In this document: positions 37,801 through 50,100 of the stretch, one piece after another
How positions within the stretch are numbered: the first letter of the stretch is position 1
Layout of the letters: each line of letters opens with the position of its first letter
DNA from: Hydractinia symbiolongicarpus
Lineage: Eukaryota; Cnidaria; Hydrozoa; Anthoathecata; Hydractiniidae
Assembly: GCF_029227915.1 (NCBI RefSeq)
Contig: NC_079878.1
Coordinates: 29,601,501 to 29,665,500 of the forward strand
Direction of reading: 5' to 3'
DNA length: 64,000 bases
Notes under the pieces: generated by a model
Seen by the model: the letters and a program-made list of their open reading frames with translations, nothing else
The model's database searches: none
What the model was told of the DNA's origin: nothing
Made by a program: the position numbers and the translations under genes

Positions 37801-38886
37801 TAAATCCTGGACTCGGCCCGTATAGTCAAAGGTATACAAAGAAAATACCCAGGGAGTAAACACATTTTCAGAACGATTTTTTAAATTATCTTTTCACCAC
37901 TAAAACGCATGAGACTTGTAGTTTTCAGGAATGTTTTCATTTTTGATGAGACGCTTAATGAAAGAAGTTTAATCGCCGGCAAACGAAAACCCGCGATTTC
38001 CCGTAATTTCCGGGCTTGGCCCGTATAGTCGAATGTATACAAAGAAAGTACCCTGTGAGTAAACTCATTTCCCGAACGATTTTTTAAATTATTTTTTCAC
38101 CACTAAAACACATGAGACTTGTAGTTTTCAAAAATGTTTTCATTTTTGATGAGACGCTGAATAAAAGACGTTTAATTGCCGGCAAACGAAAATCCGCGAT
38201 TTCCCGTAAATCCTGTGCTTGGCCCGTATAGTCGAGTATATACAAAGAAAGTACTCTGTGAGTAAACTCATTTCCAGAACGATTTTTTAATTTATCTTTT
38301 CACCACTAAAACGCATGAGACTTGTAGTTTTCAAAAATGTTTTCATTTTTGATGAGACGCTGAATAAAAGAAGTTTAATCGCCGGCAAACGAAAACCCGC
38401 GATTTCCCGTAAATCCCGGACTCGGCCCGTATAGTCAAAAGTATACAAAGAAAATACGCAGGGAGTAAACTCATTTCCAGAACGATTTTTCAAATTGTCT
38501 TTTCACCACTAAAACGCATGAGACTTGTAGTTTTCAAAAATGTTTTCATTTTTGATGAGACGCTGAATAAAAGATGTTTAATCGCCGGCAAACGAAAACC
38601 CGCGATTTCCCGTAAATCCCGGACTCGGCCCGTATAATCAAAAGTATACAAAGAAAGTACCCAGGGAGTAAACTCATTTCCCGAACGATTTTTTAAATTA
38701 TTTTTTCACCACTAAAACGCATGAGACTTGTAGTTTTCAGGAATGTTTTCATTTTTGATGAGACGCTTAATGAAAGAAGTTTAATCGCCAGCAAACGAAA
38801 AGCCGCGATTTCCCGTAAATCCCGGGCTTGGCCCGTATAGTCGAATGTATACAAAGAAAGTACCCTGTGAGTATACTCATTTCCCG
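34880..38886 (+). repeat. 12-monomer relationship (period 2436 bp)
   Basis: About 34880-36450 matches about 37316-38886 at an offset of 2436. Shared markers are GACTCTGAATAAAAG (35312/37748), TCATTCTTGATGAG (35096/37532), CCTGGACTCGG and TTTTTTAATTTATC (35850/38286). Between them a 4-mer expansion has occurred. Confidence 0.7.
35658..37281 (+). repeat. 4-monomer HOR, two tandem copies (period 812 bp)
   Basis: Copies are about 35658-36469 and 36470-37281. AAAACACATGAG is at 35670 and 36482; GAGTATACTCATTTCCC at 36432 and 37244. The junction is a chimera in which CGAACAATTTT is followed by CACCACTAAAACACATG. Confidence 0.78.
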
Positions 38887-41800
38887 AACAATTTTTTAAA
38901 TTATTTTTTCACCACTAAAACGCATGAGACTAGTAGTTTTCAAAAATGTTTTCATTTTTGATGAGACGCTGAATAAAAGAAGTTTAATCGCCGGCAAACA
39001 AAAACCCGCGATTTCCCGTAAATCCCGTGCTTGGCCCGTATAGTCGAGGATATACAAAGAAAGTACCCTGTGAGTAAACTCATTTCCCGAACGATTTTTT
39101 AAATTATTTTTTCACCACTAACACACATGAGACTTGTAGTTTTTAAAAATGTTTTCATTTTTGATGAGACGCTGAATAAAAGAAGTTTAATCGCCAGCAA
39201 ACGAAAAGCCGCGATTTCCCGTAAATCCCGGGCTTGGCCCGTATAGTCGAATGTATACAAAGAAAGTACCCTGTGAGTAAACTCATTTCCCGAACAATTT
39301 TTTAAATTATCTTTTCACCACTAAAACGCATGAGACTTGTAGTTTTCAAAAATGTTTTCATTTTTGATGAGACGCTGAATAAAAGATGTTTAATCGCCGG
39401 CAAACGAAAACCCGCGATTTCCCGTAAATCCCGGACTCGGCCCGTATAATCAAAAGTATACAAAGAAAGTACCCAGGGAGTAAACTCATTTCCCGAACGA
39501 TTTTTTAAATTATTTTTTCACCACTAAAACGCATGAGACTTGTAGTTTTCAGGAATGTTTTCATTTTTGATGAGACGCTTAATGAAAGAAGTTTAATCGC
39601 CAGCAAACGAAAAGCCGCGATTTCCCGTAAATCCCGGGCTTGGCCCGTATAGTCGAATGTATACAAAGAAAGTACCCTGTGAGTATACTCATTTCCCGAA
39701 CAATTTTTTAAATTATTTTTTCACCACTAAAACGCATGAGACTAGTAGTTTTCAAAAATGTTTTCATTTTTGATGAGACGCTGAATAAAAGAAGTTTAAT
39801 CGCCGGCAAACAAAAACCCGCGATTTCCCGTAAATCCCGTGCTTGGCCCGTATAGTCGAGGATATACAAAGAAAGTACCCTGTGAGTAAACTCATTTCCC
39901 GAACGATTTTTTAAATTATTTTTTCACCACTAACACACATGAGACTTGTAGTTTTTAAAAATGTTTTCATTTTTGATGAGACGCTGAATAAAAGAAGTTT
40001 AATCGCCAGCAAACGAAAAGCCGCGATTTCCCGTAAATCCCGGGCTTGGCCCGTATAGTCGAATGTATACAAAGAAAGTACCCTGTGAGTAAACTCATTT
40101 CCCGAACAATTTTTTAAATTATTTTTTCACCACTAAAACGCATAAGACTTGTAGTTTTCAAAAATGTTTTCATTTTTGATGAGACGCTGAATAAAAGAAG
40201 TTTAATCGCCGGCAAACAAAAACCCGCGATTTCCCGTAAATCCCGTGCTTGGCCCGTATAGTCGAGGATATACAAAGAAAGTACCCTGTGAGTAAACTCA
40301 TTTCCAGAACGATTTTTTAAATTATCTTTTTACCACTAAAACGCATGAGACTTGTAGTTTTCAGGAATGTTTTCATTTTTGATGAGACGCTTAATGAAAG
40401 AAGTTTAATCGCCGGCAAACGAAAACCCGCGATTTCCCGTAAATTCCGGGCTTGGCCCGTATAGTCGAATGTATACAAAGAAAGTACCCTGTGAGTAAAC
40501 TCATTTCCCGAACGATTTTTTAAATTATTTTTTCACCACTAAAACACATGAGACTTGTAGTTTTCAAAAATGTTTTCATTTTTGATGAGACGCTGAATAA
40601 AAGAAGTTTAATCGCCGGCAAACGAAAATCCGCGATTTCCCGTAAATCCCGTGCTTGGCCCGTATAGTCGAGTATATACAAAGAAAGTACTCTGTGAGTA
40701 AACTCATTTCCAGAACGATTTTTTAAATTATCTTTTCACCACTAAAACGCATGAGACTTGTAGTTTTCAAAAATGTTTTCATTTTTGATAAAACGCGGAA
40801 TAAAAGAAGTTTAATCGCCGGCAAACGAAAACCCGCGATTTCCCGTTAATCCCGGACTCGACCCGTATAGTCAAAAGTATACAAAGAAAATACCCAGTGA
40901 GTAAACTCATTTCCTGAACGATTTTTTAAATTATTTTTTCACCACTAAGACGTATGAGACTTGTAGTTTTCAAAAATGTTTTCATTTTTGATGAGACGCT
41001 GAATAAAAGAAGTTTAATCGCCGGTAAACGAAAACCCGCGATTTCCCGTAAATCCCGGACTCGGCCCGTATAGTCAAAAGTATACAAAGAAAATACGCAG
41101 GGAGTAAACTCATTTCCAGAACGATTTTTTAAATTATCTTTTCACCACTAAAACGCACGAGACTTGTAGTTTTCAAAAATGTTTTCATTTTTGATGAGAC
41201 GCTTAATGAAAGAAGTTTAATCGCCAGCAAACGAAAACCCGCGATTTCCCGTAAATCCCGGACTCGGCCCGTATAATCAAAAGTATACAAAGAAAGTACC
41301 CAGGGAGTAAACTCATTTCCCGAACGATTTTTTAAATTATTTTTTCACCACTATAACGCATAAGACTTGTAGTTTTCAGGAATGTTTTCATTTTTGATGA
41401 GACGCTGAATAAAAGAAGTTTAATCGCCAGCAAACGAAAAGCCGCGATTTCCCGTAAATCCCGGGCTTGGCCCGTATAGTCGAATGTATACAAAGAAAGT
41501 ACCCTGTGGCTAAACTCATTTCCCGAACAATTTTTTAAATTATTTTTTCACCACTAAAACGCATGAGACTTGTAGTTTTCAAAAATGTTTTCATTCTTGA
41601 TGAGACGCTGAATAAAAGAAGTTTAATCACCGGCAAACAAAAACCCGCGATTTCCCGTAAATTCCGGGCTTGGCCCGTATAGTCGAATGTATACAAAGAA
41701 AGTACCCTGTGAGTAAACTCATTTCCCGAACGATTTTTTAAATTATTTTTTCACCACTAAAACACATGAGACTTGTAGTTTTCAAAAATGTTTTCATTTT

Positions 41801-44800
41801 TGATGAGACGCTGAATAAAAGACGTTTAATCGCCGGCAAAGAAAATCCGCGATTTCCCGCAAATCCCGTGCTTGGCCCGCATAGTCGAGTATATACAAAG
41901 AAAGTACTCTGTGAGTAAACTCATTTCCAGAACGATTTTTTAATTTATCTTTTCACCACTAAAACGCATGAGACTTGTAGTTTTCAAAAATGTTTTCATT
42001 TTTGATGAGACGCTGAATAAAAGAAGTTTAATCGCCGGCAAACGAAAACCCGCGATTTCCCGTAAATCCCGGACTCGGCCCGTATAGTCAAAAGTATACA
42101 AAGAAAATACGCAGGGAGTAAACTCATTTCCAGAACGATTTTTCAAATTATCTTTTCACCACTAAAACGCATGAGACTTGTAGTTTTCAAAAATGTTTTC
42201 ATTTTTGATGAGACGCTGAATAAAAGATGTTTAATCGCCGGCAAACGAAAACCCGCGATTTCCCGTAAATCCCGGACTCGGCCCGTATAGTCAAAAGTAT
42301 ACAAAGAAAATACGCAGGGAGTAAACTCATTTCCAGAACGATTTTTCAAATTATCTTTTCACCACTAAAACGCATGAGACTTGTAGTTTTCAAAAATGTT
42401 TTCATTTTTGATGAGACGCTGAATAAAAGATGTTTAATCGCCGGCAAACGAAAACCCGCGATTTCCCGTAAATCCAGGACTCGGCCCGTATAATCAAAAG
42501 TATACAAAGAAAGTACCCAGGGAGTAAACTCATTTCCCGAACGATTTTTTAAATTATTTTTTCACCACTAAAACGCAGGAGACTTGTAGTTTTCAGGAAT
42601 GTTTTCATTTTTGATGAGACGCTTAATGAAAGAAGTTTAATCGCCAGCAAACGAAAAGCCGCGATTTCCCGTAAATCCCGGGCTTGGCCCGTATAGTCGA
42701 ATGTATACAAAGAAAGTACCCTGTGAGTAAACTCATTTCCCGAACAATTTTTTAAATTATTTTTTCACCACTAAAACGCATGAGACTAGTAGTTTTCAAA
42801 AATGTTTTCATTTTTGATGAGACGCTGAATAAAAGAAGTTTAATCGCCGGCAAACAAAAACCCGCGATTTCCCGTAAATCCCGTGCTTGGCCCGTATAGT
42901 CGAGGATATACAAAGAAAGTACCCTGTGAGTAAACTCATTTCCCGAACGATTTTTTAAATTATTTTTTCACCACTAACACACATGAGACTTGTAGTTTTT
43001 AAAAATGTTTTCATTTTTGATGAGACGCTGAATAAAAGAAGTTTAATCGCCAGCAAACGAAAAGCCGCGATTTCCCGTAAATCCCGGGCTTGGCCCGTAT
43101 AGTCGAATGTATACAAAGAAAGTACCCTGTGAGTAAACTCATTTCCCGAACAATTTTTTAAATTATTTTTTCACCACTAAAACGCATGAGACTTGTAGTT
43201 TTCAAAAATGTTTTCATTTTTGATGAGACGCTGAATAAAAGAAGTTTAATCGCCGGCAAACAAAAACCCGCGATTTCCCGTAAATCCCGTGCTTGGCCCG
43301 TATAGTCGAGGATATACAAAGAAAGTACCCTGTGAGTAAACTCATTTACAGAACGATTTTTTAAATTATCTTTTTACCACTAAAACGCATGAGACTTGTA
43401 GTTTTCAGGAATGTTTTCATTTTTGATGAGACGCTTAATGAAAGAAGTTTAATCGCCGGCAAACGAAAACCCGCGATTTCCCGTAAATTCCGGGCTTGGC
43501 CCGTATAGTCGAATGTATACAAAGAAAGTACCCTGTGAGTAAACTCATTTCCCGAACGATTTTTTAAATTATTTTTTCACCACTAAAACACATGAGACTT
43601 GTAGTTTTCAAAAATGTTTTCATTTTTGATGAGACGCTGAATAAAAGACGTTTAATCGCCGGCAAACGAAAATCCGCGATTTCCCGTAAATCCCGTGCTT
43701 GGCCGGTATAGTCGAGTATATACAAAGAAAGTACTCTGTGAGTAAACTCATTTCCAGAACGATTTTTTAAATTATCTTTTCACCACTAAAACGCATGAGA
43801 CTTGTAGTTTTCAAAAATGTTTTCATTTTTGATAAAACGCGGAATAAAAGAAGTTTAATCGCCGGCAAACGAAAACCCGCGATTTCCCGTTAATCCCGGA
43901 CTCGACCCGTATAGTCAAAAGTATACAAAGAAAATACCCAGGGAGTAAGCTCATTTCCTGAACGATTTTTTAAATTATTTTTTCACCACTAAGACGTATG
44001 AGACTTGTAGTTTTCAAAAATGTTTTCATTTTTGATGAGACGCTGAATAAAAGAAGTTTAATCGCCGGTAAACTAAAACCCGCGATTTCCCGTAAATCCC
44101 GGACTCGGCCCGTATAGTCAAAAGTATACAAAGAAAATACGCAGGGAGTAAACTCATTTCCAGAACGATTTTTTAAATTATCTTTTCACCACTAAAACGC
44201 ATGAGTCTTGTAGTTTTCAGGAATGTTTTCATTTTTGATGAGACGCTTAATGAAAGAAGTTTAATCACCAGCAAACGAAAACCCGCGATTTCCCGTAAAT
44301 CCCGGACTCGGCCCGTATAATCAAAAGTATACAAAGAAAGTACCCAGGGAGTAAACTCATTTCCCGAACGATTTTTTTGAAATTATTTTTTCACCACTAT
44401 AACGCATAAGACTTGTAGTTTTCATGAATGTTTTCATTTTTGATGAGACGCTTAATGAAAGAAGTTTAATCGCCAGCAAACGAAAAGCCGCGATTTCCCG
44501 TAAATCCCGGGCTTGGCCCGTATAGTCGAATGTATACAAAGAAAGTACCCTGTGAGTAAACTCATTTCCCGAACAATTTTTTAAATTATTTTTTCACCAC
44601 TAAAACGCATGAGACTTGTAGTTTTCAAAAATGTTTTCATTCTTGATGAGACGCTGAATAAAAGAAGTTTAATCACCGGCAAACAAAAACCCGCGATTTC
44701 CCGTAAATTCCGGGCTTGGCCCGTATAGTCGAATGTATACAAAGAAAGTACCCTGTGAGTAAACTCATTTCCCGAACGATTTTTTAAATTATTTTTTCAC

Positions 44801-47142
44801 CACTAAAACACATGAGACTTGTAGTTTTCAAAAATGTTTTCATTTTTGATGAGACGCTGAATAAAAGACGTTTAATCGCCGGCAAAGAAAATCCGCGATT
44901 TCCCGCAAATCCCGTGCTTGGCCCGCATAGTCGAGTATATACAAAGAAAGTACTCTGTGAGTAAACTCATTTCCAGAACGATTTTTTAATTTATCTTTTC
45001 ACCACTAAAACGCATGAGACTTGTAGTTTTCAAAAATGTTTTCATTCTTGATGAGACGCTGAATAAAAGAAGTTTAATCACCGGCAAACAAAAACCCGCG
45101 ATTTCCCGTAAATTCCGGGCTTGGCCCGTATAGTCGAATGTATACAAAGAAAGTACCCTGTGAGTGAACTCATTTCCCGAACGATTTTTTAAATTATTTT
45201 TTCACCACTAAAACACATGAGACTTGTAGTTTTCAAAAATGTTTTCATTTTTGATGAGACGCTGAATAAAAGACGTTTAATCGCCGGCAAAGAAAATCCG
45301 CGATTTCCCGCAAATCCCGTGCTTGGCCCGCATAGTCGAGTATATACAAAGAAAGTACTCTGTGAGTAAACTCATTTCCAGAACGATTTTTTAATTTATC
45401 TTTTCACCACTAAAACGCATGAGACTTGTAGTTTTCAAAAATGTTTTCATTTTTGATGAGACGCTGAATAAAAGAAGTTTAATCGCCGGCAAACGAAAAC
45501 CCGCGATTTCCCGTAAATCCCGGACTCGGCCCGTATAGTCAAAAGTATACAAAGAAAATACGCAGGGAGTAAACTCATTTCCAGAACGATTTTTCAAATT
45601 ATCTTTTCACCACTAAAACGCATGAGACTTGTAGTTTTCAAAATTGTTTTCATTTTTGATGAGACGCTGAATAAAAGATGTTTAATCGCCGGCAAACGAA
45701 AACCCGCGATTTCCCGTAAATCCCGGACTCGGCCCGTATAATCAAAAGTATACAAAGAAAGTACCCAGGGAGTAAACTCATTTCCCGAACGATTTTTTAA
45801 ATTATTTTTTCACCACTAAAACGCAGGAGACTTGTAGTTTTCAGGAATGTTTTCATTTTTGATGAGACGCTTAATGAAAGAAGTTTAATCGCCAGCAAAC
45901 GAAAAGCCGCGATTTCCCGTAAATCCCGGGCTTGGCCCGTATAGTCGAATGTATACAAAGAAAGTACCCTGTGAGTAAACTCATTTCCCGAACAATTTTT
46001 TAAATTATTTTTTCACCACTAAAACGCATGAGACTAGTAGTTTTCAAAAATGTTTTCATTTTTGATGAGACGCTGAATAAAAGAAGTTTAATCGCCGGCA
46101 AACAAAAACCCGCGATTTCCCGTAAATCCCGTGCTTGGCCCGTATAGTCGAGGATATACAAAGAAAGTACCCTGTGAGTAAACTCATTTCCCGAACGATT
46201 TTTTAAATTATTTTTTCACCACTAACACACATGAGACTTATAGTTTTTAAAAATGTTTTCATTTTTGATGAGACGCTGAATAAAAGAAGTTTAATCGCCA
46301 GCAAACGAAAAGCCGCAATTTCCCGTAAATCCCGGGCTTGGCCCGTATAGTCGAATGTATACAAAGAAAGTACCCTGTGAGTAAACTCATTTCCCGAACA
46401 ATTTTTTAAATTATTTTTTCACCACTAAAACGCATGAGACTTGTAGTTTTCAAAAATGTTTTCATTTTTGATGAGACGCTGAATAAAAGAAGTTTAATCG
46501 CCGGCAAACAAAAACCCGCGATTTCCCGTAAATCCCGTGCTTGGCCCGTATAGTCGAGGATATACAAAGAAAGTACCCTGTGAGTAAACTCATTTACAGA
46601 ACGATTTTTTAAATTATCTTTTTACCACTAAAACGCATGAGACTTGTAGTTTTCAGGAATGTTTTCATTTTTGATAAGACGCTTAATGAAAGAAGTTTAT
46701 TCGCCGGCAAACGAAAACCCGCGATTTCCCGTAAATTCCGGGCTTGGCCCGTATAGTCGAATGTATACAAAGAAAGTACCCTGTGAGTAAACTCATTTCC
46801 CGAACGATTTTTTAAATTATTTTTTCACCACTAAAACACATGAGACTTGTAGTTTTCAAAAATGTTTTCATTTTTGATGAGACGCTGAATAAAAGAAGTT
46901 TAATCGCCGGCAAACGAAAATCCGCGATTTCCCGTAAATCCCGTGCTTGGCCCGTATAGTCGAGTATATACAAAGAAATTACTCTGTGAGTAAACTCATT
47001 TCCAGAACGATTTTTTAAATTATCTTTTCACCACTAAAACGCATGAGACTTGTAGTTTTCAAAAATGTTTTCATTTTTGATAAAACGCGGAATAAAAGAA
47101 GTTTAATCGCCGGCAAACGAAAACCCGCGATTTCCCGTTAAT
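37603..47142 (+). repeat. 47-monomer HOR, copy 1 (9540 bp)
   Basis: The sequence recurs at an offset of exactly 9540. Markers include TTCAAGAATG (37721/47261), TTTTTTAATTTATC (38286/47826), CGATTTTTTTGAAATT (44369/53909), CCTGTGGCTAAAC (41503/51043) and CGGTATAGTCGAG (43704/53244). The length equals 47 x 203 minus three single-base losses (GGCAAAGAAAATCC at about 41836, 44881 and 45287) plus the two-base gain at 44369. A 15-monomer sub-period (about 3045 bp) is visible inside. The start is bounded to 37600-37606. Confidence 0.93.
38499..40122 (+). repeat. Nested 4-monomer HOR pair in 47-mer copy 1 (period 812 bp)
   Basis: Copies are 38499-39310 and 39311-40122. Markers at offset 812: AAAGATGTTTAATC (38571/39383), GAGTATACTCATTTC (38870/39682), GACTAGTAG (38928/39740) and ACTAACACACATGAG (39116/39928). 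The junction unit at about 39300 joins CGAACAATTTTTT to ATTATCTTTTCACC, a combination not seen in either parent. Confidence 0.85.
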
Positions 47143-47170
47143 CCCGTGCTTGGCCCGTATAGTCGAGGAT
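47101..47170 (+). other. Chimeric monomer marking the 47-mer duplication junction
   Basis: CGTTAATCCCG is followed by GACTCGACCC in the other GTTAATCCC units I compared in this part of the array (40843, 43888, 50383, 53428, 56678, 58503). Only here is it followed by TGCTTGGCCC and GTCGAGGATATAC, which belong to the unit at 37606. The switch falls in a 6-base shared stretch (ATCCCG, 47141-47146). Confidence 0.9.
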
Positions 47171-50100
47171 ATACAAAGAAAGTACCCTGTGAGTAAACTC
47201 ATTTCCAGAACGATTTTTTAAATTATCTTTTTACCACTAAAACGCATGAGACTTGTAGTTTTCAAGAATGTTTTCATTTTTGATGAGACTCTGAATAAAA
47301 GAAGTTTAATCGCCGGCAAACGAAAACCCGCGAATTCCCGTAAATCCTGGACTCGGCCCGTATAGTCAAAGGTATACAAAGAAAATACCCAGGGAGTAAA
47401 CACATTTTCAGAACGATTTTTTAAATTATCTTTTCACCACTAAAACGCATGAGACTTGTAGTTTTCAGGAATGTTTTCATTTTTGATGAGACGCTTAATG
47501 AAAGAAGTTTAATCGCCGGCAAACGAAAACCCGCGATTTCCCGTAATTTCCGGGCTTGGCCCGTATAGTCGAATGTATACAAAGAAAGTACCCTGTGAGT
47601 AAACTCATTTCCCGAACGATTTTTTAAATTATTTTTTCACCACTAAAACACATGAGACTTGTAGTTTTCAAAAATGTTTTCATTTTTGATGAGACGCTGA
47701 ATAAAAGACGTTTAATTGCCGGCAAACGAAAATCCGCGATTTCCCGTAAATCCTGTGCTTGGCCCGTATAGTCGAGTATATACAAAGAAAGTACTCTGTG
47801 AGTAAACTCATTTCCAGAACGATTTTTTAATTTATCTTTTCACCACTAAAACGCATGAGACTTGTAGTTTTCAAAAATGTTTTCATTTTTGATGAGACGC
47901 TGAATAAAAGAAGTTTAATCGCCGGCAAACGAAAACCCGCGATTTCCCGTAAATCCCGGACTCGGCCCGTATAGTCAAAAGTATACAAAGAAAATACGCA
48001 GGGAGTAAACTCATTTCCAGAACGATTTTTCAAATTGTCTTTTCACCACTAAAACGCATGAGACTTGTAGTTTTCAAAAATGTTTTCATTTTTGATGAGA
48101 CGCTGAATAAAAGATGTTTAATCGCCGGCAAACGAAAACCCGCGATTTCCCGTAAATCCCGGACTCGGCCCGTATAATCAAAAGTATACAAAGAAAGTAC
48201 CCAGGGAGTAAACTCATTTCCCGAACGATTTTTTAAATTATTTTTTCACCACTAAAACGCATGAGACTTGTAGTTTTCAGGAATGTTTTCATTTTTGATG
48301 AGACGCTTAATGAAAGAAGTTTAATCGCCAGCAAACGAAAAGCCGCGATTTCCCGTAAATCCCGGGCTTGGCCCGTATAGTCGAATGTATACAAAGAAAG
48401 TACCCTGTGAGTATACTCATTTCCCGAACAATTTTTTAAATTATTTTTTCACCACTAAAACGCATGAGACTAGTAGTTTTCAAAAATGTTTTCATTTTTG
48501 ATGAGACGCTGAATAAAAGAAGTTTAATCGCCGGCAAACAAAAACCCGCGATTTCCCGTAAATCCCGTGCTTGGCCCGTATAGTCGAGGATATACAAAGA
48601 AAGTACCCTGTGAGTAAACTCATTTCCCGAACGATTTTTTAAATTATTTTTTCACCACTAACACACATGAGACTTGTAGTTTTTAAAAATGTTTTCATTT
48701 TTGATGAGACGCTGAATAAAAGAAGTTTAATCGCCAGCAAACGAAAAGCCGCGATTTCCCGTAAATCCCGGGCTTGGCCCGTATAGTCGAATGTATACAA
48801 AGAAAGTACCCTGTGAGTAAACTCATTTCCCGAACAATTTTTTAAATTATCTTTTCACCACTAAAACGCATGAGACTTGTAGTTTTCAAAAATGTTTTCA
48901 TTTTTGATGAGACGCTGAATAAAAGATGTTTAATCGCCGGCAAACGAAAACCCGCGATTTCCCGTAAATCCCGGACTCGGCCCGTATAATCAAAAGTATA
49001 CAAAGAAAGTACCCAGGGAGTAAACTCATTTCCCGAACGATTTTTTAAATTATTTTTTCACCACTAAAACGCATGAGACTTGTAGTTTTCAGGAATGTTT
49101 TCATTTTTGATGAGACGCTTAATGAAAGAAGTTTAATCGCCAGCAAACGAAAAGCCGCGATTTCCCGTAAATCCCGGGCTTGGCCCGTATAGTCGAATGT
49201 ATACAAAGAAAGTACCCTGTGAGTATACTCATTTCCTGAACAATTTTTTAAATTATTTTTTCACCACTAAAACGCATGAGACTAGTAGTTTTCAAAAATG
49301 TTTTCATTTTTGATGAGACGCTGAATAAAAGAAGTTTAATCGCCGGCAAACAAAAACCCGCGATTTCCCGTAAATCCCGTGCTTGGCCCGTATAGTCGAG
49401 GATATACAAAGAAAGTACCCTGTGAGTAAACTCATTTCCCGAACGATTTTTTAAATTATTTTTTCACCACTAACACACATGAGACTTGTAGTTTTTAAAA
49501 ATGTTTTCATTTTTGATGAGACGCTGAATAAAAGAAGTTTAATCGCCAGCAAACGAAAAGCCGCGATTTCCCGTAAATCCCGGGCTTGGCCCGTATAGTC
49601 GAATGTATACAAAGAAAGTACCCTGTGAGTAAACTCATTTCCCGAACAATTTTTTAAATTATTTTTTCACCACTAAAACGCATAAGACTTGTAGTTTTCA
49701 AAAATGTTTTCATTTTTGATGAGACGCTGAATAAAAGAAGTTTAATCGCCGGCAAACAAAAACCCGCGATTTCCCGTAAATCCCGTGCTTGGCCCGTATA
49801 GTCGAGGATATACAAAGAAAGTACCCTGTGAGTAAACTCATTTCCAGAACGATTTTTTAAATTATCTTTTTACCACTAAAACGCATGAGACTTGTAGTTT
49901 TCAGGAATGTTTTCATTTTTGATGAGACGCTTAATGAAAGAAGTTTAATCGCCGGCAAACGAAAACCCGCGATTTCCCGTAAATTCCGGGCTTGGCCCGT
50001 ATAGTCGAATGTATACAAAGAAAGTACCCTGTGAGTAAACTCATTTCCCGAACGATTTTTTAAATTATTTTTTCACCACTAAAACACATGAGACTTGTAG

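Noticed and set aside
34880-38886. Treating every 203-bp multiple between similar units as a separate HOR
   Set aside because: Many offsets (406, 609, 1218) reflect shared subtypes and not tandem HOR copies. Only blocks with several private markers at one offset and a visible junction were reported.
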